A DNA stretch of 34,455 nucleotides from Enhydrobacter sp. (GTDB lineage Bacteria; Pseudomonadota; Alphaproteobacteria; Reyranellales; Reyranellaceae), in NCBI GenBank assembly GCA_026126105.1, contig JAHCJV010000062.1, positions 1 to 34,455 of the forward strand, in the 5' to 3' direction. The position numbers and the translations under genes were made by a program. Below are positions 1 to 10,128 of this stretch, in pieces. A model generated the notes under the pieces. It saw only the letters and a list, made by a program, of their open reading frames with translations. It was not told the DNA's origin and searched no databases. Numbering within the stretch: position 1 is the first letter of the stretch; each line of letters opens with the position of its first letter.

Positions 1-135
1 TTCCGGCCGGTGCCGCGGGTCGATGGCGGGCTGCTCGCGATCCGGCGCCGCGACCCGCCACTCCTGCCGGCGGCGATGGCCGCGTCCTACGCCGCCTTCG
101 TCCAGCGGGAATGGCCGTTCGTCCGCGCGACATGA
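1..135 (+). CDS. Probable rRNA adenine N6-dimethyltransferase (Erm/KsgA family), C-terminal end only
   Basis: Reading frame 1 is open from the window edge to the TGA at 133-135, giving 44 residues. The visible part contains FRPVPRVDGGLLAIRRR, then a leucine/proline pair and a YAAFV segment. In the Erm/KsgA family an F-x-P-x-P-x-VD motif lies after the catalytic domain and contributes to the rRNA-binding side. The VDGGLL...RR...LLP...Y..FV spacing looks more like Erm (23S rRNA A2058 dimethylation, macrolide resistance) than KsgA. The SAM-binding motifs lie outside the window, so neither activity nor subfamily can be confirmed. It converges with ettA, with about 144 bp between them. Confidence 0.55.
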   Translation, partial: FRPVPRVDGGLLAIRRRDPPLLPAAMAASYAAFVQREWPFVRAT

Positions 136-139
136 AATT

Positions 140-202
140 GCGTGGATTCGGTGGACGGCGTGGATTCCGTGGACGCCGCGGGATGGCGTGGATTCGTGGA
201 CG
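140..202. repeat. Three copies of an 18-bp GCGTGGATTC(C/G)GTGGACG unit
   Basis: Copies lie at 140-157, 158-175 (directly abutting) and 186-202 (one base shorter). They differ only at the base after GTGGATTC. The array starts 4 bases after the stop of the methyltransferase gene and fills part of the gap before the end of ettA. No stem-loop terminator is obvious here. Replication slippage is the simplest origin. Confidence 0.8.
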
Positions 203-279
203 ATCGGCCCGAAACCCTTGCGCCATCGGCATCCGATCCGTCCGCGCGTTGTGGACGGCGGCGTGGACGACGCCGGGAC

Positions 280-1956
<1,677 letters not shown>

Positions 1957-2111
1957 CTCTTTGATATTCCCGCTTTTATGTGCCTGAATCAGGCGCCTCA
2001 GAATTTGGAACCGGCCCCGACCGGAAGGCCGCTTAAATAGGCGTCCTGTCGGCAGCGTTCCACATCGAATTGCGTTTCCCAGGACGCGGAACAAACCTCT
2101 GGAGCGATGTA

Positions 2112-3122
2112 GTGGACAATGTTGTTGCAGACGTCGCGAAGCCAGTGGGAGAGCCCGGTGTGGTCGCCGCCGGCGTCTACGAGAATGGCCGCCGCCTGCG
2201 CGACATCGCCATAGAAGAGGCGGGTGCCTGCTCGAAACAAGAAGGCCATGTCGTCTGGATCGGGCTGAAGGAGCCGTCGGCCGAGCTGCTGCTGCGCGTG
2301 CAGGCCCAGCTCGACTTGCATCCGCTGGCGATCGAGGACGCGGCCAAAGCGCACCAGTATCCCAAGCTCGAGCGCTACGGCGACGCGTTCTTCGTCGTGG
2401 CGCGCACGGCGCAGCTGTCGGGCGGCGAGATCATCTTCGGCGAGACGCACATCTTCTTCGGCAAGGGCTATGTCGTCTCGGTGCGCCACGGCGCCTCGAC
2501 CTCGTATGCCGTCGTCCGCGAGCGCGCGGAGTCGTGCCCGGCGCTGCTGAAGCGCGGCGAGGACTATATCCTCTATGCGATCCTCGATTTCATCGTCGAC
2601 AACTATCTCCCGGTCGTCGGATCCATCCAGGAGGAGGTGGATTCCCTCGAGGAGCGGGTGCTGCACAAGACGCTGCACGAGGGAGAGGTCAACCGGCTCT
2701 ACAAGTTGCGGCGGGAGCTGCTGCGCCTGCGCAAGGCAGTGGTCCCGCTGGTCGAGGTCTGCCAGCGGCTCCAGCATGCAGACGACGTTCTCATCGAACC
2801 GCAGATGCTGCCGCACTTCCGCGACATCACCGACCATGTGAGGCGGGTCCAGGAGGAGATCGACTCCCTGCGCGAAGTCCTGGCATTCGCGTTCGAGGCG
2901 AGCCTGATGGCGGGCCAGGCCCAGCAGAACGCCATCATGCGAAAGCTCGCCGCCTGGGCCGCGATCCTCGCCGTGCCGACCGCCGTGGCCGGCGTCTACG
3001 GGATGAACTTCGAGCATATGCCCGAGCTCCAATGGACGTATGGCTACTACGCCGTCATCGGCGGCATCGCGGCGTTGTGCGCGCTCCTCTATCTTCGCTT
3101 CCGTCGAGTCGGCTGGCTCTGA
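2112..3122 (+). CDS. corA: CorA-type magnesium/cobalt transporter
   Basis: CorA forms a homopentameric Mg2+ channel in the inner membrane, with a large cytoplasmic N-terminal domain and two C-terminal helices. The signature GMN is at residues 297-299, followed by the family-typical FEHMPEL loop and a second hydrophobic helix, ending about 25 residues later in a basic tail. Length is 336 residues with the chosen start. I chose GTG at 2112 because GGAG at 2101-2104 is 7 bases upstream. Other in-frame choices are TTG at 2070 and GTG at 2160, the latter with GGGAGAG before it and giving a VVAAGVYENG N-terminus that also looks family-like. The stop is 42 bp before the hybrid kinase gene on the same strand. 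Confidence 0.92.
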   Translation: MDNVVADVAKPVGEPGVVAAGVYENGRRLRDIAIEEAGACSKQEGHVVWIGLKEPSAELLLRVQAQLDLHPLAIEDAAKAHQYPKLERYGDAFFVVARTAQLSGGEIIFGETHIFFGKGYVVSVRHGASTSYAVVRERAESCPALLKRGEDYILYAILDFIVDNYLPVVGSIQEEVDSLEERVLHKTLHEGEVNRLYKLRRELLRLRKAVVPLVEVCQRLQHADDVLIEPQMLPHFRDITDHVRRVQEEIDSLREVLAFAFEASLMAGQAQQNAIMRKLAAWAAILAVPTAVAGVYGMNFEHMPELQWTYGYYAVIGGIAALCALLYLRFRRVGWL

Positions 3123-3164
3123 GGAACTTGTCCGGCGACGACCGGCGCTGTTCAATGCGCCCGA

Positions 3165-6100
3165 ATGCTCGCCGAACCCGCGGTCCTGGCTCTGTCGCTG
3201 GCCTATCTCGGCCTGCTTTTCGCCGTGGCCTATTTCGGCGACCGCCACCAGCGCGCATGGTCGGCGAGTGCCACCATCGCGCCGACCATCTACGGTCTGT
3301 CGCTGGCGATCTACTGCACGTCGTGGACCTTTTACGGCGCGGTCGGGCGGGCCGCGACGGCGGGCTTCGACTTCATCCTGATCTATACCGGGCCGTTGCT
3401 GGTGATCACCGTTGGCTACCCGCTGCTGCGCAAGATGGTGCGCCTTGCCAAGCAGCACAATGTGACCTCGATCGCCGACTTCCTCGCCTCGCGCTACGGC
3501 AAGAGCCGCGCCGTCGGCGTGACGGCCACGCTGTTCGCGACGGTGGGCGTGCTGCCCTACATCGCGCTGCAGCTGCAGGCCGTGTCGTCCACCTTCCGCA
3601 CCGTCGCCGAGCCGACACGCTGGATCGATGGGCGACCCGGCGTGATCCACACCGACACCTCGCTGATCGTCGCCGCCCTGATGGCGGTCTTCACCATCCT
3701 GTTCGGCGTGCGCAACGTGCAGGCCTCCGAGCAGCATCGCGGCATGATGCTGGCCATTGCGTTCGAGTCGGTGGTCAAGCTGGTCGCGCTCCTGACCGTC
3801 GGGCCGTTCGTCCTGTTTGTGCTGTTCGACGGCCCGTCCGATCTCTGGGCGCAGCTCGGCGCGCAGCCGGCGATCGCCGGGCAGCTGACGCGCGAGGGGT
3901 CGCCGCTCACCTGGATCGTGACCTCGCTGCTCTCGGCCATGGCCTTTCTCTGCCTGCCGCGCCAGTTCCATGTCGCCGTCGTCGAGCACGGCCATCCGGC
4001 CAGCCTGCGCACCGCGCGCTGGCTGTTCCCGGCCTATCTCGTTCTGATCAACCTGTTCGTGCTGCCGATCGCGGCGGCCGGGCTCCTGCTGCTTGGACCG
4101 CAGGTCAATCCCGACCTCTACGTGCTGAGCCTGCCGCTCGGCCACGGCGCGAGCTGGCTGTCGACGCTGGTCTTCATCGGCGGTCTCTCCGCGGCGACCT
4201 CGATGGTCATCGTGGCCTGCATGGCGCTGTCGGCGATGATCGGCAACGAGCTGCTGATGCCCTACGTGCTGCGCAGCCGCGCAGGGGCGCAGGAGGCGAT
4301 GGGGCCGATGGTGGTGCTGGTGCGCCGCGCGGCCGTCGTGCTCATCCTGATGGCTGGCTACGCCTACGAGCGCATCATATCGGGCTACCTGCCGCTCGCC
4401 TCGATCGGTCTGATCAGCTTCTGCGCCGTTGCCAACCTCGCGCCGGGTCTCGTGCTCGGCCTGTATTGGCGCCGCGCCCATCGCTACGGCGTGGTGGCGG
4501 GACTGGCCGGTGGCTTCGTCGTCTGGCTCTACGCGTTGCTGCTGCCGAGCCTTCAGGCGACGGCTGGCGGCTCGGCCGCACCGCTGCGCGCCTGGCTTCC
4601 GTCACCCTTGGCCTCGCTCGATCCGGTCGAGCAGGGCTTCGTGGTCGGCATCCTGGTTAACACGCTCCTGCTGGTCGGCGTGTCGTTGCTGGTCCGCGCC
4701 CGTGGTGCGGACGCCGAGCAGGCCGATGCCTTCGTGCTTGGCGCGGAGCCCGAGCCGCCCGCCAGGCCCACTCTTGTCGATGCCCAGCGTGTTGCCGAGC
4801 TGCGCGAGCTGCTGGCGCGCTTCGTCGGTTCCGAACGTGCGCTGCGCGCGCTGGGCAGCGGGCCGCTTTCGCTGCAGGCGGCGATGGCGCAGGCCGAGCA
4901 TATGTTGTCGGGCACCCTGGGGGCGGCCTCCGCACGCGTGATCGTCGGCGCCTTCGGCCGGCGTGGCCGGCTGCTGGGTCGCAGTGCGCGCGCGCTGATC
5001 GACGAAGCATCCGAGGCGATCCGCTACAACTACGACATCCTGCGCAACAGCCTCGATCACGTGGGCATGGGGATCGCCACCTTCGACAAGGACGGTCAAC
5101 TGGAGATTTCGAACGACCGTTTCGCCAGCCTGTTGCCGCTCGATCACGCCCTCCTGCGACGACCGGAGTCGCCGCTTACCCACGAGGTCGGCACGCCGGA
5201 CGGACGCGTGGTGGAGCTGCGGCTCGACCCGCTGCCGGGCGGCGGCTTCGTCGCCACGTGCAACGACGTGACGGCGCGGGTCCGCACGGCCCAGGCGCTG
5301 CACGACAGCGACCGCGAGCTGCGCCGGGCGGCGGAGACGCTCGAGCAGCGGGTGGCGGAGCGTACGGCCGAGCTGGAGGCGAGCCGCGCCGAGGCCGAAG
5401 CCGCCAATCTCGGCAAGACGCGCTTCATCGCTGCCGCCAGCCACGATCTGCTGCAACCCCTGCATGCCGCCCGTCTGTTTACCGCGGCGATGATCGACCG
5501 CGATCCCGCCAATGAGCTGGGTGGCAAGATCGATGCGAGTCTCGGCGCCGTGGAATCGCTGCTCGACGCGCTGCTCGATATTTCCAAGCTCGATGCCGGT
5601 GCGTTCAAGCCCGAGAAGCGGCCGTTCGCCCTGCAGCCGATGTTCGACTCGCTTGGGACCGCCTTCGCCCCGGTCGCGGCGCGCCGCGACGTCGACCTGG
5701 TGATCGTGCGCACGCGGGCTTTCGTCGACACCGATCCCGCATTCCTGCGCCGCATCCTGCAGAACCTGCTGTCGAATGCGCTGCGCTATGGCGGCGCCGA
5801 GGACCGGCCGCAGCGCGTCCTGCTCGGCTGCCGGCGCGAGGGCGCGTCCCTGCGCCTGGAGGTCAGGGACAACGGCCCGGGCATCGCGGCGGACAAGCAG
5901 GCGATCATCTTCGATGAGTTCGTGCGCCTGCAGCCCGAAGACGACCAGCCTCGCGAGGAGCGCGGGCTGGGGCTGGGTCTTGCCATCGTCGACCGCATCG
6001 CGCGCATGCTCGAGCTGCCCGTCCGCATTTCATCGGCACCGGGAGAGGGCTCGATCTTTTCTGTGCTGGTGCCGCGGGTTTCTGCCGTCACCGCCCTGCC

Positions 6101-6527
6101 GTCCGACGCGCCAGTGCGGGCGCCGCGGCTCGCCGTTGCGGCCGAGAGCTTCGTGCTCTGCATCGATAACGAGGCGAGCGTGCGTGAGGCCATGGCGGCC
6201 CTGCTCGGCGGCTGGGGCTGCCGTGTCGCCACCGCGGCGACGCACGCCGAGGCGCTGGCCCGGGTGGCGGAAGGCGGTCGCCTGCCCGATCTCGTGTTGG
6301 CCGATCTTCATCTCGACGAGGGCCCGGACGGCATCGAGGTCGTCAGCCTGCTGCGCACGGCCTGGAACCGGGCCGTCCCAGCGGCACTCATCACCGCCGA
6401 CCGCGACCCCGTGCTGCGCGCCCGCGCGCGGGCTCATGGGCTCGAGCTGCTGTTCAAGCCGGTGAAGCCGGCTGCCTTGCGCGCGCTGCTGCGCATGCGC
6501 GAGCGGTCGGTCGGCCTGACCGCTTAG
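3165..6527 (+). CDS. Hybrid sensor histidine kinase with SLC5 (sodium/solute symporter) sensor domain, CrbS/MxtR-like
   Basis: The 1120-residue protein has an N-terminal multi-helix SLC5-like domain (about residues 1-510), a cytoplasmic PAS-like region (about 620-700), a coiled coil, a HisKA domain with AASHDLLQPLHAA (His760), an HATPase_c domain with NLLSNALRYGG, DNGPGIA and GLGLGLAIV, and a C-terminal receiver whose acceptor is Asp1047 in LVLADLHL, with FKPVKP closing it. This architecture is that of CrbS (Vibrio) and MxtR (Pseudomonas), which control acetate use together with CrbR/ErdR. The stop overlaps the stop of the response regulator on the other strand by 4 bases. No good ribosome site is visible before the ATG. 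That acetate or acetate flux is the signal is inferred from the family and the nearby actP. Confidence 0.9.
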   Translation: MLAEPAVLALSLAYLGLLFAVAYFGDRHQRAWSASATIAPTIYGLSLAIYCTSWTFYGAVGRAATAGFDFILIYTGPLLVITVGYPLLRKMVRLAKQHNVTSIADFLASRYGKSRAVGVTATLFATVGVLPYIALQLQAVSSTFRTVAEPTRWIDGRPGVIHTDTSLIVAALMAVFTILFGVRNVQASEQHRGMMLAIAFESVVKLVALLTVGPFVLFVLFDGPSDLWAQLGAQPAIAGQLTREGSPLTWIVTSLLSAMAFLCLPRQFHVAVVEHGHPASLRTARWLFPAYLVLINLFVLPIAAAGLLLLGPQVNPDLYVLSLPLGHGASWLSTLVFIGGLSAATSMVIVACMALSAMIGNELLMPYVLRSRAGAQEAMGPMVVLVRRAAVVLILMAGYAYERIISGYLPLASIGLISFCAVANLAPGLVLGLYWRRAHRYGVVAGLAGGFVVWLYALLLPSLQATAGGSAAPLRAWLPSPLASLDPVEQGFVVGILVNTLLLVGVSLLVRARGADAEQADAFVLGAEPEPPARPTLVDAQRVAELRELLARFVGSERALRALGSGPLSLQAAMAQAEHMLSGTLGAASARVIVGAFGRRGRLLGRSARALIDEASEAIRYNYDILRNSLDHVGMGIATFDKDGQLEISNDRFASLLPLDHALLRRPESPLTHEVGTPDGRVVELRLDPLPGGGFVATCNDVTARVRTAQALHDSDRELRRAAETLEQRVAERTAELEASRAEAEAANLGKTRFIAAASHDLLQPLHAARLFTAAMIDRDPANELGGKIDASLGAVESLLDALLDISKLDAGAFKPEKRPFALQPMFDSLGTAFAPVAARRDVDLVIVRTRAFVDTDPAFLRRILQNLLSNALRYGGAEDRPQRVLLGCRREGASLRLEVRDNGPGIAADKQAIIFDEFVRLQPEDDQPREERGLGLGLAIVDRIARMLELPVRISSAPGEGSIFSVLVPRVSAVTALPSDAPVRAPRLAVAAESFVLCIDNEASVREAMAALLGGWGCRVATAATHAEALARVAEGGRLPDLVLADLHLDEGPDGIEVVSLLRTAWNRAVPAALITADRDPVLRARARAHGLELLFKPVKPAALRALLRMRERSVGLTA

Positions 6528-7150
6528 GGAAGCGGCAAGGCAAGGTTGCGCGCCTCGATGACGGCCTGGGTCCGGGAGCGGACACCGAGCTTGCGCAGGA
6601 TCACCGTGACATGCGCCTTTACCGTGGGCTCGCCGACGCCGAGCTTGTAGGCGATCTGCTTGTTCTGGTCGCCGTGCACCATGAGTGCCAGCACGCGCCA
6701 TTGCTGCGGCGTGAGCTGCGCGGCCCGCTGGGCGAAGCTGTCGGGCTCGGCGGCCTCCGGCGGCGCCACGATCTCGCCTGCGAGCACCGCCCGCACGATC
6801 GCCGCGATCTCTTCGAGCGAGGCCGACTTGTCGACATAGGCCGAGGCGCCGAGATCGTACGCCCGACGGGGAGTCGCGGCGCCGCGCGCGGCAGAGACCA
6901 CGATGATCGGCACGGTCGGCTGCTCGGCGCGCAGCAGGGCGAGGCCAGTGAGGCCGTCCATGCCCGGCATGTCGATATCGAGCAGGAGGGCATCGGTCTC
7001 GGGCTGCCGCTCGAGCGCCGCTTCGACCTCTGCCAGGCTGCCGGCAAGATCGATCGCCGCGCCTGGAAACGCCTGCGCCAGGGCGGTTCGCAGCGCGTCG
7101 CGGACCATCGGATGATCGTCGGCGACGAGGAAACGCTCCGCATTTTCCAT
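6524..7150 (-). CDS. LuxR/FixJ-type response regulator, CrbR/ErdR-like
   Basis: The 208-residue product has a receiver domain (ADDHP at 10-14, phospho-acceptor Asp58 in LLLDIDMPGMDG, and the conserved Lys in VDKSAS) and a C-terminal LuxR helix-turn-helix (LTPQQWRVL ... LGVGEPTVKAHV). It is the likely partner of the hybrid kinase whose stop codon it overlaps tail to tail (TTAG at 6524-6527). The start at 7148-7150 gives MENAERFLVADDHP, which begins the receiver domain as expected; a longer in-frame extension is unlikely. It is the last gene of the minus-strand operon, 31 bp after the CBS/DUF294 gene. In the Vibrio and Pseudomonas systems this regulator activates acs (acetyl-CoA synthetase); acs itself is not in the window. 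Confidence 0.9.
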   Translation of the reverse strand: MENAERFLVADDHPMVRDALRTALAQAFPGAAIDLAGSLAEVEAALERQPETDALLLDIDMPGMDGLTGLALLRAEQPTVPIIVVSAARGAATPRRAYDLGASAYVDKSASLEEIAAIVRAVLAGEIVAPPEAAEPDSFAQRAAQLTPQQWRVLALMVHGDQNKQIAYKLGVGEPTVKAHVTVILRKLGVRSRTQAVIEARNLALPLP

Positions 7151-7181
7151 CTCGAAAGCTTGCGGCTCGAGACCTGTGGGG

Positions 7182-8651
7182 TCAAGGCGGCCGCTCGGGT
7201 GCCCGGTTCGTAAGCGCCTCGCGCACGCGTTCCGGCATGCCGCCAACGATGGAGAGCGCGTGACGCAGCCGTTGCAGGGCGTCGCGCTTCAGCCGCTTCG
7301 GCTCGACGCCTGTCGAGGGTGGCACGCCGGCGGCGATGTCGGCGAGTTGCTGGTCGAGGATCGCTTCCACGAGCGTTGCGCGCCCCGCCGTCAGATCGGC
7401 GGCGGCATCGGCCGACAGCGCGCCCTTTGCCGCGGCCTCGGCAAGCCGCCTGTCCGTCGATGTCGAGGGCAGACCCCAGGCAAGGGCGATCGAGCGGGCG
7501 CCGGACACGACAGGGAGGAGTCCGCGCAGCTTGAGATCGATGCGGCCGTTCTTCGTGCGCAGGCGGCCGAGCATATCGAAGGCGCTGCCGCCGGGCGCGG
7601 TCGTCTCCGCGAGCAGGCGCAGGAACAGCGGTGACCTGGCCGCAGCGGCCACCGCGTGGTCGCGCAGGCTGCGGGCCAGCGAACGCTCTCCCAGGACGGG
7701 CACGAAGTCGTAGAAGATGTCGACGTTCAGCAGCGATTCCGGCTGCGGCCGGTCGATCCAGGCATCGACTTGCGCGCGCCAGCGGTCGAGCGAGCGGCGA
7801 AAGGCCGGGTTGCTCGCCATTACACCGCCCTTGCAGAACGGTACGCCCGACGCGTCGAGGGACGCGTTGAGCTTCTCGGCAAAGGCCGAGAACCAGACGT
7901 CGGCGCTATCGTCACCGTCATGGACCAGCGCATTGTCCTGGTCGGGGGTGAGCAGGGTCTCGCCGCGACCGGCCGAGCCCAGCACCAGAAGGCACCACGC
8001 CGCCGGCGCGTCGCCGCGGCCTTCACGGCGCATTGCGGCCACCGCCAGCTCGCCCGCGCGCGCCGTGACGTCGCGCGTGACGCCGGCGATGACGGCGGCC
8101 ACCTGCACCGCCGGCACATCCTCCCGGCGCAGGCCGGCGGCCAGAGCAGGCAACTTCCCGAAGGCAGCGCCGAGATCGGCGACATCCGCCGCATGGTCGA
8201 TTTCGTCGCCGAGCGTGAGTGCGAGCGAAGCGCGCTGCTTCAGCAGGCCGCGCGCGGTCAGCATGCCGACCGGCCGGCCGCTTTCGTCGATCACCGGCAG
8301 ATGGCGGACGCCGAGGCGCGCCATGCGGGATATGGCGCGGTAGACCAGGGAGGCGTCATCGATACCATGCACCGGTGTCGTCATGGCTTCCGCGATGCCC
8401 GCGGCGAGTTGCGCCGGATCCCGCACGATAAGCCGCAGCACGTCGTGCTCGGTGAGGATGCCGCGCAGCTTTCCACAGTCATTCAGCACCACCACCGAGC
8501 TGACCTGTCGCTCCGTCATTGTCCGCGCGGCCTCGGCGACACTCGCCGTTGCCGGCACGGTCACAAGGGGGGCCGTCATCAACTCCGCAACGCCGTGGCG
8601 ATATGGAAAGCTGTCGAGGCGCTCCAGTGGTACAGGGTCCACGGCGTTCAA
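7182..8651 (-). CDS. CBS-pair, DUF294 putative nucleotidyltransferase-like protein
   Basis: The 489-residue product starts with two CBS motifs (about residues 20-140), domains that usually bind adenine nucleotides. It is followed by a DUF294 nucleotidyltransferase-like domain with GSAGRGE at 225-231 and DQD at 237-239, then the DUF294 C-terminal helical domain. Many relatives are about 620 residues and carry an extra N-terminal cyclic-nucleotide-binding domain, which is missing here. The TTG start at 8649-8651 overlaps the TGA of the exonuclease gene (TTGA), pointing to translational coupling. The substrate is unknown. By analogy with GlnD-like enzymes it may modify a protein, but this is inference. 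Such genes commonly sit beside actP-type symporters and CrbS-type kinases. Confidence 0.85.
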   Translation of the reverse strand: MNAVDPVPLERLDSFPYRHGVAELMTAPLVTVPATASVAEAARTMTERQVSSVVVLNDCGKLRGILTEHDVLRLIVRDPAQLAAGIAEAMTTPVHGIDDASLVYRAISRMARLGVRHLPVIDESGRPVGMLTARGLLKQRASLALTLGDEIDHAADVADLGAAFGKLPALAAGLRREDVPAVQVAAVIAGVTRDVTARAGELAVAAMRREGRGDAPAAWCLLVLGSAGRGETLLTPDQDNALVHDGDDSADVWFSAFAEKLNASLDASGVPFCKGGVMASNPAFRRSLDRWRAQVDAWIDRPQPESLLNVDIFYDFVPVLGERSLARSLRDHAVAAAARSPLFLRLLAETTAPGGSAFDMLGRLRTKNGRIDLKLRGLLPVVSGARSIALAWGLPSTSTDRRLAEAAAKGALSADAAADLTAGRATLVEAILDQQLADIAAGVPPSTGVEPKRLKRDALQRLRHALSIVGGMPERVREALTNRAPERPP

Positions 8652-9310
8652 CGCCTGGGGGCGCTATGGGCGGCTATCGCACCGCCGAAGGTGCCGCGAC
8701 CCTGTCCGATGAGCTTGCGGGCAAGCGCCACGAAGAGATCGGCCGCCATCCGCGCATCACCCGCGGCGCTGTGCCGGACTCCCCGGGGTTCGACGCCGAG
8801 CCGCGCAAGCATGTCGACGAGATCGATAGTGCCGGTCGCCAGTCCCAATCCGCCCATCAGTTCCACGGTGTCGAAGCAGGGCGGTTCCTGCCAGGCGCGG
8901 CCGCTGCGTCGCGCTTCGGCGGCCAGCATTGCGAGGTCGAAGCTGACGTGATGTCCGACGACGACACGCCCTGCCAGCGCCGCGAGGATCCTGTCGTAGG
9001 CTTCGGCAAGCGTCGGCGCGCCGGCGACCCGGGCATCGTCGATTCCGTGCACGGCCGCGGCGCGGGCTGGTATGGGGATGCGCGGGTCGATCAGGAGATC
9101 GAGGGTCGGCGGGTCGACGACGCGGAGCCCGGTCTCGATGCCGACCGCGGCGATCGAGACGATCCGGTCGCGGCGCGCGTCGAGTCCGGTGGTCTCGCAG
9201 TCGATCGCCACCATCGGCAGCCTGTCGAGCGGCGTGTGGGCCGCGACGCGCAACCGGGCGGGCGATCGGGACCGGCCGAGATACCGAGCGAAGAGATCGG
9301 CAATCGTCAT
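8648..9310 (-). CDS. DEDDh 3'-5' exonuclease (DnaQ/PolC epsilon-like)
   Basis: The 220-residue product has the exonuclease motifs in order: AIDCETTGLD (Asp37, Glu39), VGHHVSFDLAML (Asp125) and RHSAAGDA (His180, Asp185). These are the four metal-binding acidic residues and the catalytic His of the DEDDh class. Such enzymes remove nucleotides from 3' ends of DNA or RNA. The ATG at 9308-9310 overlaps the TGA of the upstream gene (ATGA), and its own TGA overlaps the next start (TTGA). A long in-frame extension upstream exists but lies over the coding region of the preceding gene and is rejected. Its place in an acetate-response operon suggests a regulatory or RNA-processing job rather than replication proofreading, which is a guess. 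Confidence 0.87.
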   Translation of the reverse strand: MTIADLFARYLGRSRSPARLRVAAHTPLDRLPMVAIDCETTGLDARRDRIVSIAAVGIETGLRVVDPPTLDLLIDPRIPIPARAAAVHGIDDARVAGAPTLAEAYDRILAALAGRVVVGHHVSFDLAMLAAEARRSGRAWQEPPCFDTVELMGGLGLATGTIDLVDMLARLGVEPRGVRHSAAGDARMAADLFVALARKLIGQGRGTFGGAIAAHSAPRR

Positions 9311-9906
9311 GTCGCGGGGCTCGAGAGGTCCTGCACCAACGCGTCCCGGTCGAGACGCCGCGGCAGCCGGTCGTTGAACGAGATCAGGCCGAATGTCACC
9401 GCGGCGCCGAGCACGGCGCGCTCTTCTTCCAGATTCTTGGAACGGACCGGGGCCTTGCCGTGGATCAAGGCACCGGTCTTGTAGCCCATTGCCTTGATGT
9501 CGGCGGGGCGTTCGTTGGAACTGGCCCCAAAGCGGGCGAGAAGGGCGGCACGGCAGTCGCCCCACCCTTCCGGCCGATGGGCCGGATTGGGGTATTCGCC
9601 AAGGACGTCGGCATACACGCGCAGCAGTGGTGGGTCGAGGTTTCGACCGGAGGCGAGACAGGCGCGCGTGAGAAAGATCATGTCTGCTGCAATGGCGGCG
9701 AATGATTCCCAGCGGCAGACCGCGAAGATCTCGTTGAACTTCGCGTCGCCCAGCACGTGCTGGCCGTGCCATGCCAGCGTGTTGCGGGAGAATTCGTACG
9801 TTGCACGCTGCGCGAGATAGGAGGCTTCGCCGCTCACGAACCGACGCAGGGCCGGTTGTGTGGCGACCCGGTCGGGGAAAAACCGATTCTTGAGTCGCTG
9901 CAGCAT
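9307..9906 (-). CDS. Uncharacterised protein, first gene of the coupled regulator operon
   Basis: I do not recognise a characterised family in this 199-residue product. It is basic at the N-terminus (MLQRLKNRFFPDR), with no signal peptide or clear membrane segment. It contains a helix-rich middle with RWESFAAIAADMIFLTRACL and a YPNPAHRPEGWGDCRAALLARFG segment, and ends in acidic and leucine-rich sequence. The ATG at 9904-9906 is preferred; GTG at 9921 in the same frame is an alternative. Its TGA overlaps the ATG of the exonuclease gene, so the two are probably made together. It heads the four-gene minus-strand operon (this gene, exonuclease, CBS/DUF294, response regulator) and is transcribed from the gap that also serves actP. 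Confidence 0.8.
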   Translation of the reverse strand: MLQRLKNRFFPDRVATQPALRRFVSGEASYLAQRATYEFSRNTLAWHGQHVLGDAKFNEIFAVCRWESFAAIAADMIFLTRACLASGRNLDPPLLRVYADVLGEYPNPAHRPEGWGDCRAALLARFGASSNERPADIKAMGYKTGALIHGKAPVRSKNLEEERAVLGAAVTFGLISFNDRLPRRLDRDALVQDLSSPAT

Positions 9907-9939
9907 GAACCTGCCTACCACGCCGGGATTCCCAGCCCA

Positions 9940-9955
9940 TTAGACTAAAGTCTAA
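9940..9955. promoter_or_regulatory. Palindrome TTAGACTAAAGTCTAA, candidate operator for the CrbR-like regulator
   Basis: The 7-base arms TTAGACT (9940-9946) and AGTCTAA (9949-9955) are exact inverted repeats around AA. The site is 34 bp from the start of the minus-strand operon and about 173 bp from the DUF4212 gene, within the 222-bp divergent gap. It is AT-rich against a GC-rich background. LuxR-type regulators bind short dyads of this size, and the regulator encoded in the same operon is the obvious candidate. This assignment is inference. A very weak promoter-like pair (TTGTAT 9967-9972, TAATTA 9989-9994) lies towards actP. Confidence 0.55.
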
Positions 9956-10128
9956 ATGCCCGCAGATTGTATGCATAGAACGTCCATGTAATTAATTATG
10001 GCAGGAAAGCGACCAGGCGCCCGAGCAGCGTCGGCGATGGGGAAACGCAACTCTGGACTCTTGGGCGTTCGTCACATCACGGCACAGGCTCGGACGCTCC
10101 CAACAAGGTCGATTGGAGGGAGCAGGAA

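Noticed and set aside
1998..4481. 827-codon open frame on the minus strand opposite corA and the hybrid kinase
   Set aside because: The translation is rich in His, Gln, Arg and Asp with no domain, and the plus strand carries clear CorA and SLC5 motifs in the same place.
8648..9976. 442-codon version of the exonuclease
   Set aside because: The extension covers the preceding gene in another frame; the family N-terminus and the ATGA overlap support the start at 9310.
9967..9994. Sigma-70-like promoter TTGTAT-16-TAATTA for actP
   Set aside because: Both boxes match the consensus poorly; noted only as a weak possibility.
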